DNA from: Sulfurospirillum halorespirans DSM 13726
GTDB lineage: Bacteria > Campylobacterota > Campylobacteria > Campylobacterales > Sulfurospirillaceae
Direction: 5' to 3'
NCBI RefSeq assembly: GCF_001723605.1
Contig: NZ_CP017111.1
Location: 434,001-498,000 of the forward strand
DNA length: 64,000 nt
Position 1 is the stretch's first letter. The number at the start of each line of letters is the position of its first letter. Under the pieces are notes generated by a model. That model was not told the origin of the DNA and ran no database searches. It saw only the letters and a program-made list of their open reading frames with translations. A program made the position numbers and the translations under genes. This document shows, one piece after another, positions 25,481-32,968 of this stretch.

Positions 25481-25885
25481 TTAAAAAATTGGAACGTTAT
25501 ATTTTTTCATACACGCTGTTAATTTTTCTAAGTATTCAGGATTATTTTCACCAGTCGCTGGTGGAACACGTAAATTGCAACATAAAACGGATAGCGTCGC
25601 ATTGTCTTTTGTTGTTGCAGTTAATGATTCAGGTACATAAGCTAGGAATCCTGAGTCCTTGTAGAGTTTATCGATCTCATCATGGGTTAATGAATAAATA
25701 ATGCCACTCGCTTTACTGTTTTCATCTCTTAACAACGTTGCCAACTTCCCAATTCTGAGTTTATAACCTTTTACTGTGGCAATTCTGGGATTTCGAGGTG
25801 TTACCTCTTTGCTAGTGAGGATTTCTGGATCCATATATAACCCATAAAAAAAGACTTCGTGTAGTCTATGTCCTGAATTGTCCAT
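25481..25885 (-). CDS. Gamma-glutamylcyclotransferase-like (AIG2 family) protein
   Basis: A 134-residue protein with the family's start VFFYGLYMDPEIL, the substrate-binding loop that recognises gamma-glutamyl groups, and GIIYSLTHDEIDKLYKDSGF, where the catalytic Glu usually sits just before the helix. Family members release 5-oxoproline from gamma-glutamyl compounds. The sequence diverges from studied enzymes, so substrate is open. A region on the other strand opens 85 codons but lacks any family pattern and is not coding. Confidence 0.72.
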   Translation of the reverse strand: MDNSGHRLHEVFFYGLYMDPEILTSKEVTPRNPRIATVKGYKLRIGKLATLLRDENSKASGIIYSLTHDEIDKLYKDSGFLAYVPESLTATTKDNATLSVLCCNLRVPPATGENNPEYLEKLTACMKKYNVPIF

Positions 25886-25936
25886 GTGTAAATTCCTTTA
25901 TAAATAGTTTTTTTCAGATTACATTTTGTAGTTACT

Positions 25937-26359
25937 TTACAAAAACCTCTCCACAAAACGATCCAAATCTTCATCGCTCATTGCTCCACTCACACGCTCG
26001 ACCTCTTCGCCATTTTTAAAAACAATCAGCGTTGGAATAGAACGAATTTTAAAACGTGAAGCCAAAAATTGTTCGGCTTCGGTGTCGACTTTGGCAAAAA
26101 GAACACGAAGCGGATAGGCGCGTGCGGCTTGTTGAAATGTAGGGGCGAAGGCTTTGCACGGGGCACACCACGGTGCCCAAAAGTCGACGATGACGGGAAC
26201 ATCGGTGTTGCCTAGGACGGCTTCAAGAATGTCGCTGGTGAGAGCAATGGGGTGTGGGTCGAGCAGGGACGTTTGGCATTTGCCGCAGTTTGCTTTTTTG
26301 TAGACTTCGAGTTTTGGGACATTATTGGTAGCCAAACAGTTGGGACAGATGACTTTCAT
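25937..26359 (-). CDS. trxC: Thioredoxin 2 (zinc-finger thioredoxin)
   Basis: A 140-residue thioredoxin. An N-terminal zinc finger (CPNC at residues 5-8 and CGKC at 25-28) precedes a thioredoxin domain with the active site WCAPC (64-68), cis-proline in RSIPTL and the usual VDFWAPWC lead-in. It reduces disulphides in the cytoplasm, and members of this type are often raised under oxidative stress. It lies 3 bp downstream of the D-glutamate-cyclase-type gene on the same strand and is probably co-transcribed with it. Confidence 0.92.
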   Translation of the reverse strand: MKVICPNCLATNNVPKLEVYKKANCGKCQTSLLDPHPIALTSDILEAVLGNTDVPVIVDFWAPWCAPCKAFAPTFQQAARAYPLRVLFAKVDTEAEQFLASRFKIRSIPTLIVFKNGEEVERVSGAMSDEDLDRFVERFL

Positions 26360-26362
26360 GAT

Positions 26363-27199
26363 TTATCCTTGTGTTGCGTATGCTTTTAAGGCACTGAGTA
26401 TTTCAGGTTCTATCGACCACTCTTTGCCATCTACCGACATCACCGATTCGCGTTTGATGCCATCAACCGAGCCTTTGGCGACGATAAATTCAAGGTATTT
26501 TTCAACCTCTTCAAAGCTGGGTAAAACGTTTACATGTAAAACCTTTTCAAGCTCGGCGATAAAGCCATATCCTCCCCAGTTGGAAACCGATGCGATCATC
26601 GGGTAGTCGCAGGGAATGACGCAGTAGTCGTAGAAAAATTCTTTATCTTTGAGAACATCCGCAAAGCTTCCCATGCCGACTTCATTGCCGCCATCGCCGA
26701 TGCCAAAGCTTGGAGCGGTTTTGCTTCCTAGTTTGAAAAGCTCATCGACAGGCGCGGTAAATTCTTTGATGTCTACGCCGCGTGAGTTCAGGTAACTTCC
26801 TTCATGGTTTTGCCCGCAACGTTCGATGGAGAGGTGCGCTATGGGTTTGTAGGTATCTAAAAGCATCTCGTATTCTTGGTGGCTTAGTCCCTCAAGTGGA
26901 ATGTAGAGGGTTTTAATATCAAAAAAGTAGTCTTCACAAAAATGATCGGTTACAATCACAGGGGTGTAGCCCAATTTTTCAAAGGCTTTTGCTAAAAAGT
27001 ATGCTCCTAAAGGGCCATCGGTTTCAGCAAAACCTGCAACGTAAAAACCGGTGTAGATGAAAATAACACCTTTATTCAGTTTTAAAAAAGCTTGAACAGC
27101 ATTTTTGGTGTGTTCATTGGGAAAGTGAGCCTGAATTTTATCCATATGACGTGTAGAGTGTTGAAGAACGATCTCTTCAATGGTATGAAAATTGCGCAT
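26363..27199 (-). CDS. DUF4392-family protein (D-glutamate cyclase C-terminal type)
   Basis: A 278-residue protein. The glycine-rich GIGDGGNEVGMG is the hallmark of DUF4392, the C-terminal domain of the mammalian D-glutamate cyclase DGLUCY. FYVAGFAETDGPLGAYFLA and LSIERCGQNHEGSYLNSRG also fit the family. It is divergent from a DUF1445 gene (27287), which matches the N-terminal half of the same mammalian protein, so the two bacterial genes together equal the fused enzyme. It probably converts D-glutamate and 5-oxo-D-proline. One palindrome (26530) encodes Leu-His-Val. trxC follows 3 bp later. Confidence 0.82.
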   Translation of the reverse strand: MRNFHTIEEIVLQHSTRHMDKIQAHFPNEHTKNAVQAFLKLNKGVIFIYTGFYVAGFAETDGPLGAYFLAKAFEKLGYTPVIVTDHFCEDYFFDIKTLYIPLEGLSHQEYEMLLDTYKPIAHLSIERCGQNHEGSYLNSRGVDIKEFTAPVDELFKLGSKTAPSFGIGDGGNEVGMGSFADVLKDKEFFYDYCVIPCDYPMIASVSNWGGYGFIAELEKVLHVNVLPSFEEVEKYLEFIVAKGSVDGIKRESVMSVDGKEWSIEPEILSALKAYATQG

Positions 27200-27206
27200 G
27201 AAAGCC

Positions 27207-27218
27207 TTTACATGTAAA
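27207..27218. repeat. Dispersed palindrome in a divergent promoter region
   Basis: TTTACATGTAAA, 8 bp upstream of the DUF4392 start, at the position of its ribosome site on the minus strand. Confidence 0.85.
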
Positions 27219-27233
27219 AAAATATCTCAAAAA

Positions 27234-27258
27234 ATTGTATCTAAAAATTGGATACAAT
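27234..27258. promoter_or_regulatory. Operator-like dyad between the D-glutamate-cyclase-type genes
   Basis: ATTGTATC, 9-bp spacer, GATACAAT: a perfect 8-9-8 inverted repeat in the 87-bp divergent promoter region. It is well placed to control both genes together. The regulator is unknown. Confidence 0.5.
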
Positions 27259-27286
27259 TCGATTAGTTTTTGATTAAAGGATAACC

Positions 27287-28054
27287 ATGTCTCCGAAAGA
27301 GTTACGCGCAAAAATCGCCAAAGGCGAGTTTACCAGACCGACAGCGGGCGAGTGCCCTGGCTACATTCAGATGAATATGGTAGCCCTTCCTAAAGAGTAC
27401 GCGAAACGTTTTGAAGCGTTTGCGAAAGAGAATGCCAAAGCGATTCCAGTGCTTGAGGTGATCCATGAGGGACATCATTCGAGCATTTTAGCTAAAGGTG
27501 CTGACATCTTAAGCGAAATTCCAAAGTACAACATTTTGCGCGATGGCGTTGTGGTCGAAACGGTCACAGACATTACGCCTTATTACCAACCCGATTTGGT
27601 CTTTTTCTTGATTGGGTGTAGTTTTTCGTTTGAGACCGCACTCATTGAAAATGGCATGCCGCTTCGCCATGTTGATCAGCAAAAAAATGTCGCCATGTAC
27701 CGCACCAACATCGCGCTCAAACCCGTTGAAGGCTTTTCAGGCGAGATGGTCGTGAGCATGCGTCCGATCAAAAAAGAGAAGGTGGCGGATGCGTGTGTCG
27801 TGACGAGTCATTTTCCCCGAATGCACGGCTCACCGATACAAGTCGGTTACCCTGAAATGATCGGTATTCAGGAAATTTCAAAGCCTGATTATGGCGATGC
27901 GATTGAGATTAAAGCGGATGAAATTCCATTGTTTTGGCCTTGCGGTGTCACGCCTCAAAATGTCATCACGAGTATGAAACTCCCCTTTGCGATCACCCAC
28001 GCACCAGGGCACATGTTTGTAACGGACAAAAAAGATAGCGAATACTACGAGTAG
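27287..28054 (+). CDS. DUF1445-family D-glutamate cyclase-type protein
   Basis: A 255-residue protein of the DUF1445/putative hydro-lyase family. The stretches RPTAGECPGYIQMNMVALP, FFLIGCSFSFETALIENG, MYRTNIAL and FWPCGVTPQN are the family's conserved blocks, and length fits the usual 255-270. In the mammalian D-glutamate cyclase this domain is fused to DUF4392, whose gene is the divergent neighbour here, strong context for a shared pathway in D-glutamate or 5-oxoproline metabolism. AAAGGATAACC precedes ATG 27287. The 82-bp repeat follows 16 bp after the stop. Confidence 0.85.
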   Translation: MSPKELRAKIAKGEFTRPTAGECPGYIQMNMVALPKEYAKRFEAFAKENAKAIPVLEVIHEGHHSSILAKGADILSEIPKYNILRDGVVVETVTDITPYYQPDLVFFLIGCSFSFETALIENGMPLRHVDQQKNVAMYRTNIALKPVEGFSGEMVVSMRPIKKEKVADACVVTSHFPRMHGSPIQVGYPEMIGIQEISKPDYGDAIEIKADEIPLFWPCGVTPQNVITSMKLPFAITHAPGHMFVTDKKDSEYYE

Positions 28055-28070
28055 AATCCAATAGTGTCGT

Positions 28071-28152
28071 AAAGCACCAAAGGTGCGTGGGCACTCTGCC
28101 GAAGAGAACACAGCGTTAGCGTAGCTTTTAGAGCTTTGCTCTAAAAGCGTGT
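28071..28152 (-). repeat. 82-bp structured repeat, copy 2 (inverted relative to copy 1)
   Basis: Reverse-complement match to 23494-23575 at 74 of 82 bases. Here the hairpin CTTTTAGAGC-TTT-GCTCTAAAAG is perfect (10-bp arms) and a second hairpin, GCACC-AAA-GGTGC, is also perfect. It fills the space between two convergent genes and its last base is the first base of the deacetylase stop codon. It may serve as a terminator there. Confidence 0.8.
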
Positions 28153-29051
28153 CACGGTATAAAAGCTTCCTGTAAAGGGTGAAACTGATAGGTTTTAACC
28201 ACTTCAGGAAGCTTCTTCTCTAAAATCTCAATCCCTTGGGGTTCATTTTTATTGCCATGAATCAGGATGATACTTCCCGTTTTAATTGGTTCATTTTTCG
28301 CTATCCACGCGTTAGCTCCAAGAGGAATCAAAAAGTAGATCTCTCGAAGCTCACGCATCAGTTTTTCATCGGCAATGAGTCCAGGAAAGCGAAAAAAGAC
28401 CGAGGGCGTAATGCCTTCTTCTAACAATGTTTTCTCCACACCTAAAATCTCACTTTTGACATCGGTGTTTACATGTAACATAAAATTATCGCGAATCGGA
28501 AGTTTTGGGTCGTAAAAATGGGTGTGCGAATGGTTCACCCATGTGATCTGCAAAAGGAGATTGTTGACCAGCTCTTTAAACTCTTTCTCATGATGCTCTT
28601 TCCACGCAGAACTCAGCGCAATCGCAATCGGTATTTTACCGTTTTGCTTCGTGAGGTGTGCTATAAAATCGCTCTCATACCCTTTTTTGCTCGAAGGGCA
28701 AAGATCCATGCTGAGGTAAATCGCATTAGGATTTTGTGTGAGGGCGTGGGTCGCTCCACCGTTTACATGTAAAGCGGTTGCTTCTTTTAAACGCTTAGCA
28801 AAAAGACTTCGTTCAAAACGATCATCTAAGGGCAAAAGTTTGGTTGCATCGAGGGCGAGAACTTTCGTTTGTAGAGTTTGCGTGTTTGTGGTAAGGTAAA
28901 AGGTCACGTCACTGAGTTCAAAACGACGGGAAATAAGCCAAAGTACGCCATTTTGCTCGTACTCTTTGACAAAGACTTCGTAGCGCTTTATGTTCTCCAT
29001 TGCTACCAAAGGAAGCCAACAGAGCATCAAAGAGAGAATTAGTCGTAGCAT
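28152..29051 (-). CDS. Exported polysaccharide deacetylase-like protein
   Basis: A 299-residue protein with an N-terminal signal (MLRLILSLMLCWLPLVA) and a NodB-type carbohydrate esterase domain: AIYLSMDLCPSSKKG (motif 1, with the catalytic Asp and metal Asp spaced apart), WVNHSHTHFYD (motif 2, His-x-x-x-His), FFRFPGL (motif 3) and ILIHGN (last His). It would remove acetyl groups from peptidoglycan or a polysaccharide in the periplasm. ATG 29051 is best placed behind AAAGGAG. Two palindromes (28469 and 28763) are read as Leu-His-Val. Confidence 0.8.
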   Translation of the reverse strand: MLRLILSLMLCWLPLVAMENIKRYEVFVKEYEQNGVLWLISRRFELSDVTFYLTTNTQTLQTKVLALDATKLLPLDDRFERSLFAKRLKEATALHVNGGATHALTQNPNAIYLSMDLCPSSKKGYESDFIAHLTKQNGKIPIAIALSSAWKEHHEKEFKELVNNLLLQITWVNHSHTHFYDPKLPIRDNFMLHVNTDVKSEILGVEKTLLEEGITPSVFFRFPGLIADEKLMRELREIYFLIPLGANAWIAKNEPIKTGSIILIHGNKNEPQGIEILEKKLPEVVKTYQFHPLQEAFIP

Positions 29052-29165
29052 GCACACTCCTTTTACAAGAATTTTAGCTCTTTTTTGAAAAAATATGATT
29101 ATAATTTTGTAAATGCGGTGTTTGAAGTTTCAAACGGATTTTGAAGGCCTTTAAAGCCTAATTGT

Positions 29166-29435
29166 ATGAATGAGAATGAGAGAATGACGGTCAACGAAGC
29201 AGTTTTAGAGATGCGTTACAGCGGAATCCCTGAAGAAGACATTGAGGAGATTCTCGAAATTTGCAAAAAAAAGGGGCTTAGTCCTCAAAACATTGACAAC
29301 GAACTAGCAGCCAGAGGCTTGGATAAAGTGTTTGAGTTCGAGTACGATGCCAGTGAGAGTTGGTTTGAAAGTGGAGCAAGTGCTTCAGCGCCAAAAGTCC
29401 CCAATAAACAGGGCACAGAAAAGGAAAAAAAGTAG
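29166..29435 (+). CDS. Small protein of unknown function
   Basis: An 89-residue acidic protein. The first 60 residues form a UBA-like or small helical bundle pattern (TVNEAVLEMRYSGIPEEDIE, then ILEICKKKGLSPQNID), followed by a disordered tail ending in KEKK. I do not recognise the family. The stop is followed at once by the ATG of the SnoaL-like gene, so the two form an operon. Confidence 0.6.
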   Translation: MNENERMTVNEAVLEMRYSGIPEEDIEEILEICKKKGLSPQNIDNELAARGLDKVFEFEYDASESWFESGASASAPKVPNKQGTEKEKK

Positions 29436-29849
29436 ATGGCAAAGCAGATAAGACAGATCATTGAAGAGTACTACGATGTGGTTTGGAACGAGAAAAAACT
29501 CGACCAAGCACAGCGATTTTTAGACCCTTCACTCAATTTTAGAGGCTCGCTCGGTATGCGAGTTGATAGTATCAATGGTTTTTGTGACTACGCCAAAATG
29601 CTTTTTAGCGCCTTCCCAAATCTCTACCATGTGATCGAAGACATCGTCATCGATGGCGATAAAGCCGCCGTAAGACTCGTTTACACCGCAACACACTCTG
29701 GAAAGCTATTTGGGTTTGAGCCTACGGGCAATCGCATCCGCTACTCAGGAGCCTGCTTTTTTAAATTTGAAAATGAAAAAATCGTAGACGCATGGGTCTT
29801 GGGCGATCTTAACGCACTTTACGGACAACTTAACGTCACGAATCATTAA
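29436..29849 (+). CDS. SnoaL-like/ester cyclase family protein
   Basis: A 137-residue NTF2-fold protein. The start (IRQIIEEYYDVVWNEKKLDQ), then FRGSLGMRVDSINGF and the pair HVIEDIVIDGDKAAVRL and TATHSGKLFGFEPTGNRI follow the SnoaL/ester cyclase pattern. Family members bind small hydrophobic molecules, and a few are cyclases. It starts directly after the upstream stop, with AAAGGAAAAA serving as ribosome site. The 3' end overlaps the convergent transporter gene by 4 bp. Confidence 0.75.
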   Translation: MAKQIRQIIEEYYDVVWNEKKLDQAQRFLDPSLNFRGSLGMRVDSINGFCDYAKMLFSAFPNLYHVIEDIVIDGDKAAVRLVYTATHSGKLFGFEPTGNRIRYSGACFFKFENEKIVDAWVLGDLNALYGQLNVTNH

Positions 29850-30706
29850 TTGCGTTTTTTTGCCTCTTTATGTGCCATCATGGAGTGAACGAGTAACGTC
29901 GTTACGATGATGGCGCCTCCGATGAGGGTATTGCTATGCGGTTTTTCATCCATCAGTATCCAGACCCAAAAGGGTGCTAGAACGGGTTCTATAATCGTCA
30001 AAAGTGCCACTTCAACCGAGGGTAAAAACTTGGTGCCAATGCCTATGCAAACCCTTGAAACGGGGGTTAAAAGGGCTCCCATAAACAAAATAATTTTAAA
30101 TGAGTACGGATCAGGAAGCACGATCGAGGCGGTCATTAATGCCAAAAGTGATGCCACCAACCCTCCCGCTCCGACACACGCAAGACGACTCACCTCTTTG
30201 TAACGCTCCAACACAGAAAAGAGCGACGTAAACGAGAGCACGCATAAAAAAGCATAAAAATTGCCAAGCATGTTTCCCAAACCCAGATCGTTAAATAAAA
30301 TAATGCTAAGCCCTATAAAGACAAAAAAGATCGCCCCAAACGTACGGCGTGGCGTTTTTTGTCTGAAAAAGATGAAAGCGATCAAAGCACTCACGAGTGG
30401 CGCGGTACTCAAAATAAACACGGCACTCGCAACACTCGTGTGTTTAACGGCTAAAATAAAAAAGAGGTTGCTTATTCCCATAAAAAAAGCACTGAGCAAA
30501 ATCGGTTTATAATGAACGCGGTACACCTCAAAAAAAGCGCTTTTTTGCTGAATTCCTAGAACGATATGCGTGATCGCAAACATAAAAAGACCAAAATAAA
30601 AGGTGACACTTTGCGCTGGAATAGTCGTCATTTTGATCAAGGGTGACTCAAAACTCATGAGCACCATACCCAAAGAGGTGACGCCAAAGGCTTTTGCGTA
30701 GGTCAT
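29846..30706 (-). CDS. DMT-superfamily (EamA) transporter
   Basis: A 286-residue inner-membrane protein with about ten hydrophobic helices in two EamA repeats. The second repeat ends in the usual IEPVLAPFWVWILMDEKP and GGAIIVTTLL. Family members export metabolites, amino acids or drugs; the substrate cannot be told. It lies 4 bp after the DUF2132 gene on the same strand and probably shares its transcript. Confidence 0.85.
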   Translation of the reverse strand: MTYAKAFGVTSLGMVLMSFESPLIKMTTIPAQSVTFYFGLFMFAITHIVLGIQQKSAFFEVYRVHYKPILLSAFFMGISNLFFILAVKHTSVASAVFILSTAPLVSALIAFIFFRQKTPRRTFGAIFFVFIGLSIILFNDLGLGNMLGNFYAFLCVLSFTSLFSVLERYKEVSRLACVGAGGLVASLLALMTASIVLPDPYSFKIILFMGALLTPVSRVCIGIGTKFLPSVEVALLTIIEPVLAPFWVWILMDEKPHSNTLIGGAIIVTTLLVHSMMAHKEAKKRN

Positions 30707-30710
30707 GGGA

Positions 30711-30944
30711 TTACTTGCTTTGGTTTGTGCGAAAGGTGATGTAGAGTTTTTCGATTTTCGTACGCGCCCAAGGGGTTTTTCGGAAAAATTTTAGGCATGC
30801 GTTGATGCTGGGATTGACATGAAAACAGTTCATACGCATCATCTCATCCAGTTTTTCCCAGCCGTAATGCGCTTGCAGTTCGGTGATAAGTTTTTCAAGC
30901 GTGACGCCGTGAAGTGGATTGTTATTATTTTCGGTCGTGTTCAT
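30711..30944 (-). CDS. VF530/DUF2132-family protein
   Basis: A 77-residue protein that matches DUF2132: NPLHGVTLEKLITELQAHYG, then MNCFHVNPSINACLKFFRKT and PWARTKIEKLY. Structures of this family show a small helical DNA-binding-like fold, but function is not established. It is the first gene of a pair with the DMT transporter. Confidence 0.85.
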   Translation of the reverse strand: MNTTENNNNPLHGVTLEKLITELQAHYGWEKLDEMMRMNCFHVNPSINACLKFFRKTPWARTKIEKLYITFRTNQSK

Positions 30945-30962
30945 TTATTCCTCAAAATTATC

Positions 30963-30993
30963 TTTACATGTAAGGAAAATCCTTACATGTAAA
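30963..30993 (-). terminator. Hairpin formed by two dispersed palindromes
   Basis: Two copies of the palindrome (30964 and 30983) form the arms of a 14-bp stem: TTTACATGTAAGGA, AAA loop, TCCTTACATGTAAA. It lies 5 bp downstream of the SDR gene on the minus strand, where a terminator is expected; no long T-tract follows. Confidence 0.6.
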
Positions 30994-30998
30994 AAGGT

Positions 30999-31754
30999 TT
31001 AGTTGTTGCGTTCGACACTGAGCCCAGCGTAGCTTTGAACGGTTGGCATAATCTCAATGCGGTTGACATTGACGTGTTCTGGAAGTTCTGCAAGCGAGAA
31101 GATCGTATTGGCGATGTCTTCTTTGGAAAGCGGTGTGGTATTGTTATACACAGAGTCCGCTTTGGCTTTGTCGCCTTTAAAGCGTACATCGGAAAATTCC
31201 GTCAGTGAAAAACCTGGCTCAATGTTGGTCACACGCACATGCGTGCCTTTTAGGTCAGTTCTAAGGTTCAACGAAAACTGTTTGACAAACGCTTTGGTCG
31301 CGCCATAGACATTGCCACCCTCGTACGGCCAGCTTCCTGCGGTGGAACCGATGTTAAAGATGTAGCCCGTTTTACGCTCAACCATCACAGGAAGGACGGC
31401 TTTGGTCACGTAGAGCAAGCCTTTGATATTGGTGTCGATCATCTTCTCCCAATCATCCAAGCTCGCTTCGTTTGCGTGCTCTAAACCCAACGCAAGACCC
31501 GCATTATTGACCAAAATATCGATGTTTTTGTACTCGCTAGGAAGTGAGGCGATTGCGTTAAATACCTCTTCTTTTTGCGTGACATCAAAGCAAAGGGGTA
31601 AAATATCGCAGGTAGACAAACGATTTTTCAGCGCTTCAAGTCGCTCTTTGCGACGACCCGTAACAATGACTTTATAGCCAGCTTTCGCAAATTTCTCAGC
31701 GGTTGCTTCTCCAAAGCCAGAAGTTGCTCCCGTAATCAAGACGATTTTTGACAT
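30999..31754 (-). CDS. Short-chain dehydrogenase/reductase (YdfG-like)
   Basis: A 251-residue classical SDR: cofactor motif TGATSGFG (residues about 8-15), VTGRRKERL (an Arg-Arg pair that favours NADP), NNAGLALG and the catalytic pair YGATK with the preceding Ser in NIGSTAGS. It resembles the serine/3-hydroxy acid dehydrogenases of the YdfG group. ATG 31754 is chosen because AAAGGA would be too close to the ATG two codons upstream. A palindrome-built hairpin follows the stop. Confidence 0.85.
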   Translation of the reverse strand: MSKIVLITGATSGFGEATAEKFAKAGYKVIVTGRRKERLEALKNRLSTCDILPLCFDVTQKEEVFNAIASLPSEYKNIDILVNNAGLALGLEHANEASLDDWEKMIDTNIKGLLYVTKAVLPVMVERKTGYIFNIGSTAGSWPYEGGNVYGATKAFVKQFSLNLRTDLKGTHVRVTNIEPGFSLTEFSDVRFKGDKAKADSVYNNTTPLSKEDIANTIFSLAELPEHVNVNRIEIMPTVQSYAGLSVERNN

Positions 31755-32022
31755 GCGCATCCTTTACATATTTTTTACGATTATAGCAAAGTGAGGTGTA
31801 ATGATACCTTTTGTAACTTGCTCAAAAAGTGTATTTCTTCTCGAAATTGCTAAAAATAGCCTTAAAATGGCTCTTTGCAATGAGTAAATTCAAGAAATCA
31901 TACGCTTTGTTTAAAATTTCATCAACAATGTTTGCCACAAAAGTCAAAAAATATATTAAGATTTCTTTGTTGAGTAAAAAGTATTCCTTTTAGTATTCCT
32001 AAATTTTACTAAGGTGCAAAAC

Positions 32023-32247
32023 GTGGCAAAACAGAAATTTGGCAGAGAGATCATTCAGCGTGTGATTGAGAAAAATCAGACCAAAAAACGTGAAATTGCC
32101 CAGTTGACCTTAAAGATTGACGCGAAACTTGACATAGCCCTTACAAAACTTTCTAGCGCTTTAAACATCTCCAAAAACAGACTGATCGAAGACATTTTGA
32201 TGGAGAGTGGCATCATCCAAGAGGTTGAGGAGAACTACTATGAGTAA
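32023..32247 (+). CDS. Small ribbon-helix-helix-like protein
   Basis: A 74-residue basic protein. The C-terminal part (LTLKIDAKLDIALTKLSSAL, then NISKNRLIEDILMESG) fits a ribbon-helix-helix DNA-binding domain. GTG 32023 has AAGG nine bases upstream; another GTG at 32014 overlaps that site. The stop overlaps the next start by 8 bp (ATGAGTAA), so the two are translated together. The pairing of a small RHH protein with an unknown protein recalls toxin-antitoxin operons, but the partner shows no toxin motif. Confidence 0.6.
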   Translation: MAKQKFGREIIQRVIEKNQTKKREIAQLTLKIDAKLDIALTKLSSALNISKNRLIEDILMESGIIQEVEENYYE

Positions 32248-32905
32248 TTTCCCCACACAAACGTTGGTCGTTCAATCCATACTAGAGGGCATCAGCAAAG
32301 CGGCGCACAACTTTCTTTTTTGGACAAACAACCGCCTTTCGCTCTCCAGTGGCCCTCAAAAAATTCTCTCCATACATGTGGCGCAGTCTCTCAGTCTTAT
32401 CGAAAATGCGCCTGAGGTGTTCATTGACGCGACGGTTTCCGATATATTGCGCTGTTCACTGCCAAACCGCAAAGCATTTAAAACCTTTATGGAGAAAAAT
32501 GCGCTCTCCCAAGGCGTTTTTAGCATCACGCTGGATGAGCGCTTTTCGCACCAAAATCATAATGACTCGACATCACGTGTTATCATCACACTCAAAAATG
32601 GCGTTTGCAATGCCAAAGCGGAGTACAGTTACGAGATTGAGCGTTTGTGTAAAATGCTTCAGCGAAAAACAAAAGAGGAAAGCGCACTGGATTATGGCGT
32701 GTTTGCCTTTTACACAGACCTTTCGCCTCAGGCACGTAAAAAATTGACCAAGCGAATACCTGAAATCATCGCCAGTTTTGATGAAGTCGTGAGCCATTTT
32801 CCTTCGCTTCGTGCCAAATGTATTACGACACCGATTCGTGAAGTGGAGAGCGTGGGTGAGTGGATGGCGGGAGCGTATGTGATCGAACCAAACGTTGAAA
32901 GCTAA
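32240..32905 (+). CDS. Unknown protein coupled to the RHH gene
   Basis: A 221-residue soluble protein that I do not recognise. It contains an N-terminal helical part, a beta-rich middle (GVFSITLDERF, then RVIITLKNGVCNAKAEYSYE) and a helical C-terminal third. No catalytic motif or membrane segment is seen. ATG 32240 lies within the upstream stop. The stop codon itself is part of the stem of the terminator that follows. Confidence 0.6.
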   Translation: MSNFPTQTLVVQSILEGISKAAHNFLFWTNNRLSLSSGPQKILSIHVAQSLSLIENAPEVFIDATVSDILRCSLPNRKAFKTFMEKNALSQGVFSITLDERFSHQNHNDSTSRVIITLKNGVCNAKAEYSYEIERLCKMLQRKTKEESALDYGVFAFYTDLSPQARKKLTKRIPEIIASFDEVVSHFPSLRAKCITTPIREVESVGEWMAGAYVIEPNVES

Positions 32906-32947
32906 GCAGAGTTATCTTTACATGTAAAGTGATTCTGCTTAGTTTTT
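32902..32947 (+). terminator. Terminator with a dispersed palindrome nested in its loop
   Basis: Outer stem CTAAGCAGA (32902-32910) / TCTGCTTAG (32934-32942), followed by TTTTT. The loop holds TTTACATGTAAA (32917-32928), which can form an inner stem. Confidence 0.75.
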
Positions 32948-32968
32948 AAAATTTATAAAGGAGTGAGA

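Noticed and set aside
25444-25701. 85-codon plus-strand frame over the cyclotransferase-like gene
   Set aside because: The minus strand has the family motif and a plausible start; the plus frame is a shadow.
31755-32022. 268-bp gap checked for a small gene or RNA
   Set aside because: Only short frames without ribosome sites; a direct repeat AGTATTCCTTTTAGTATTCC and AT-rich promoter-like DNA are all I can see.
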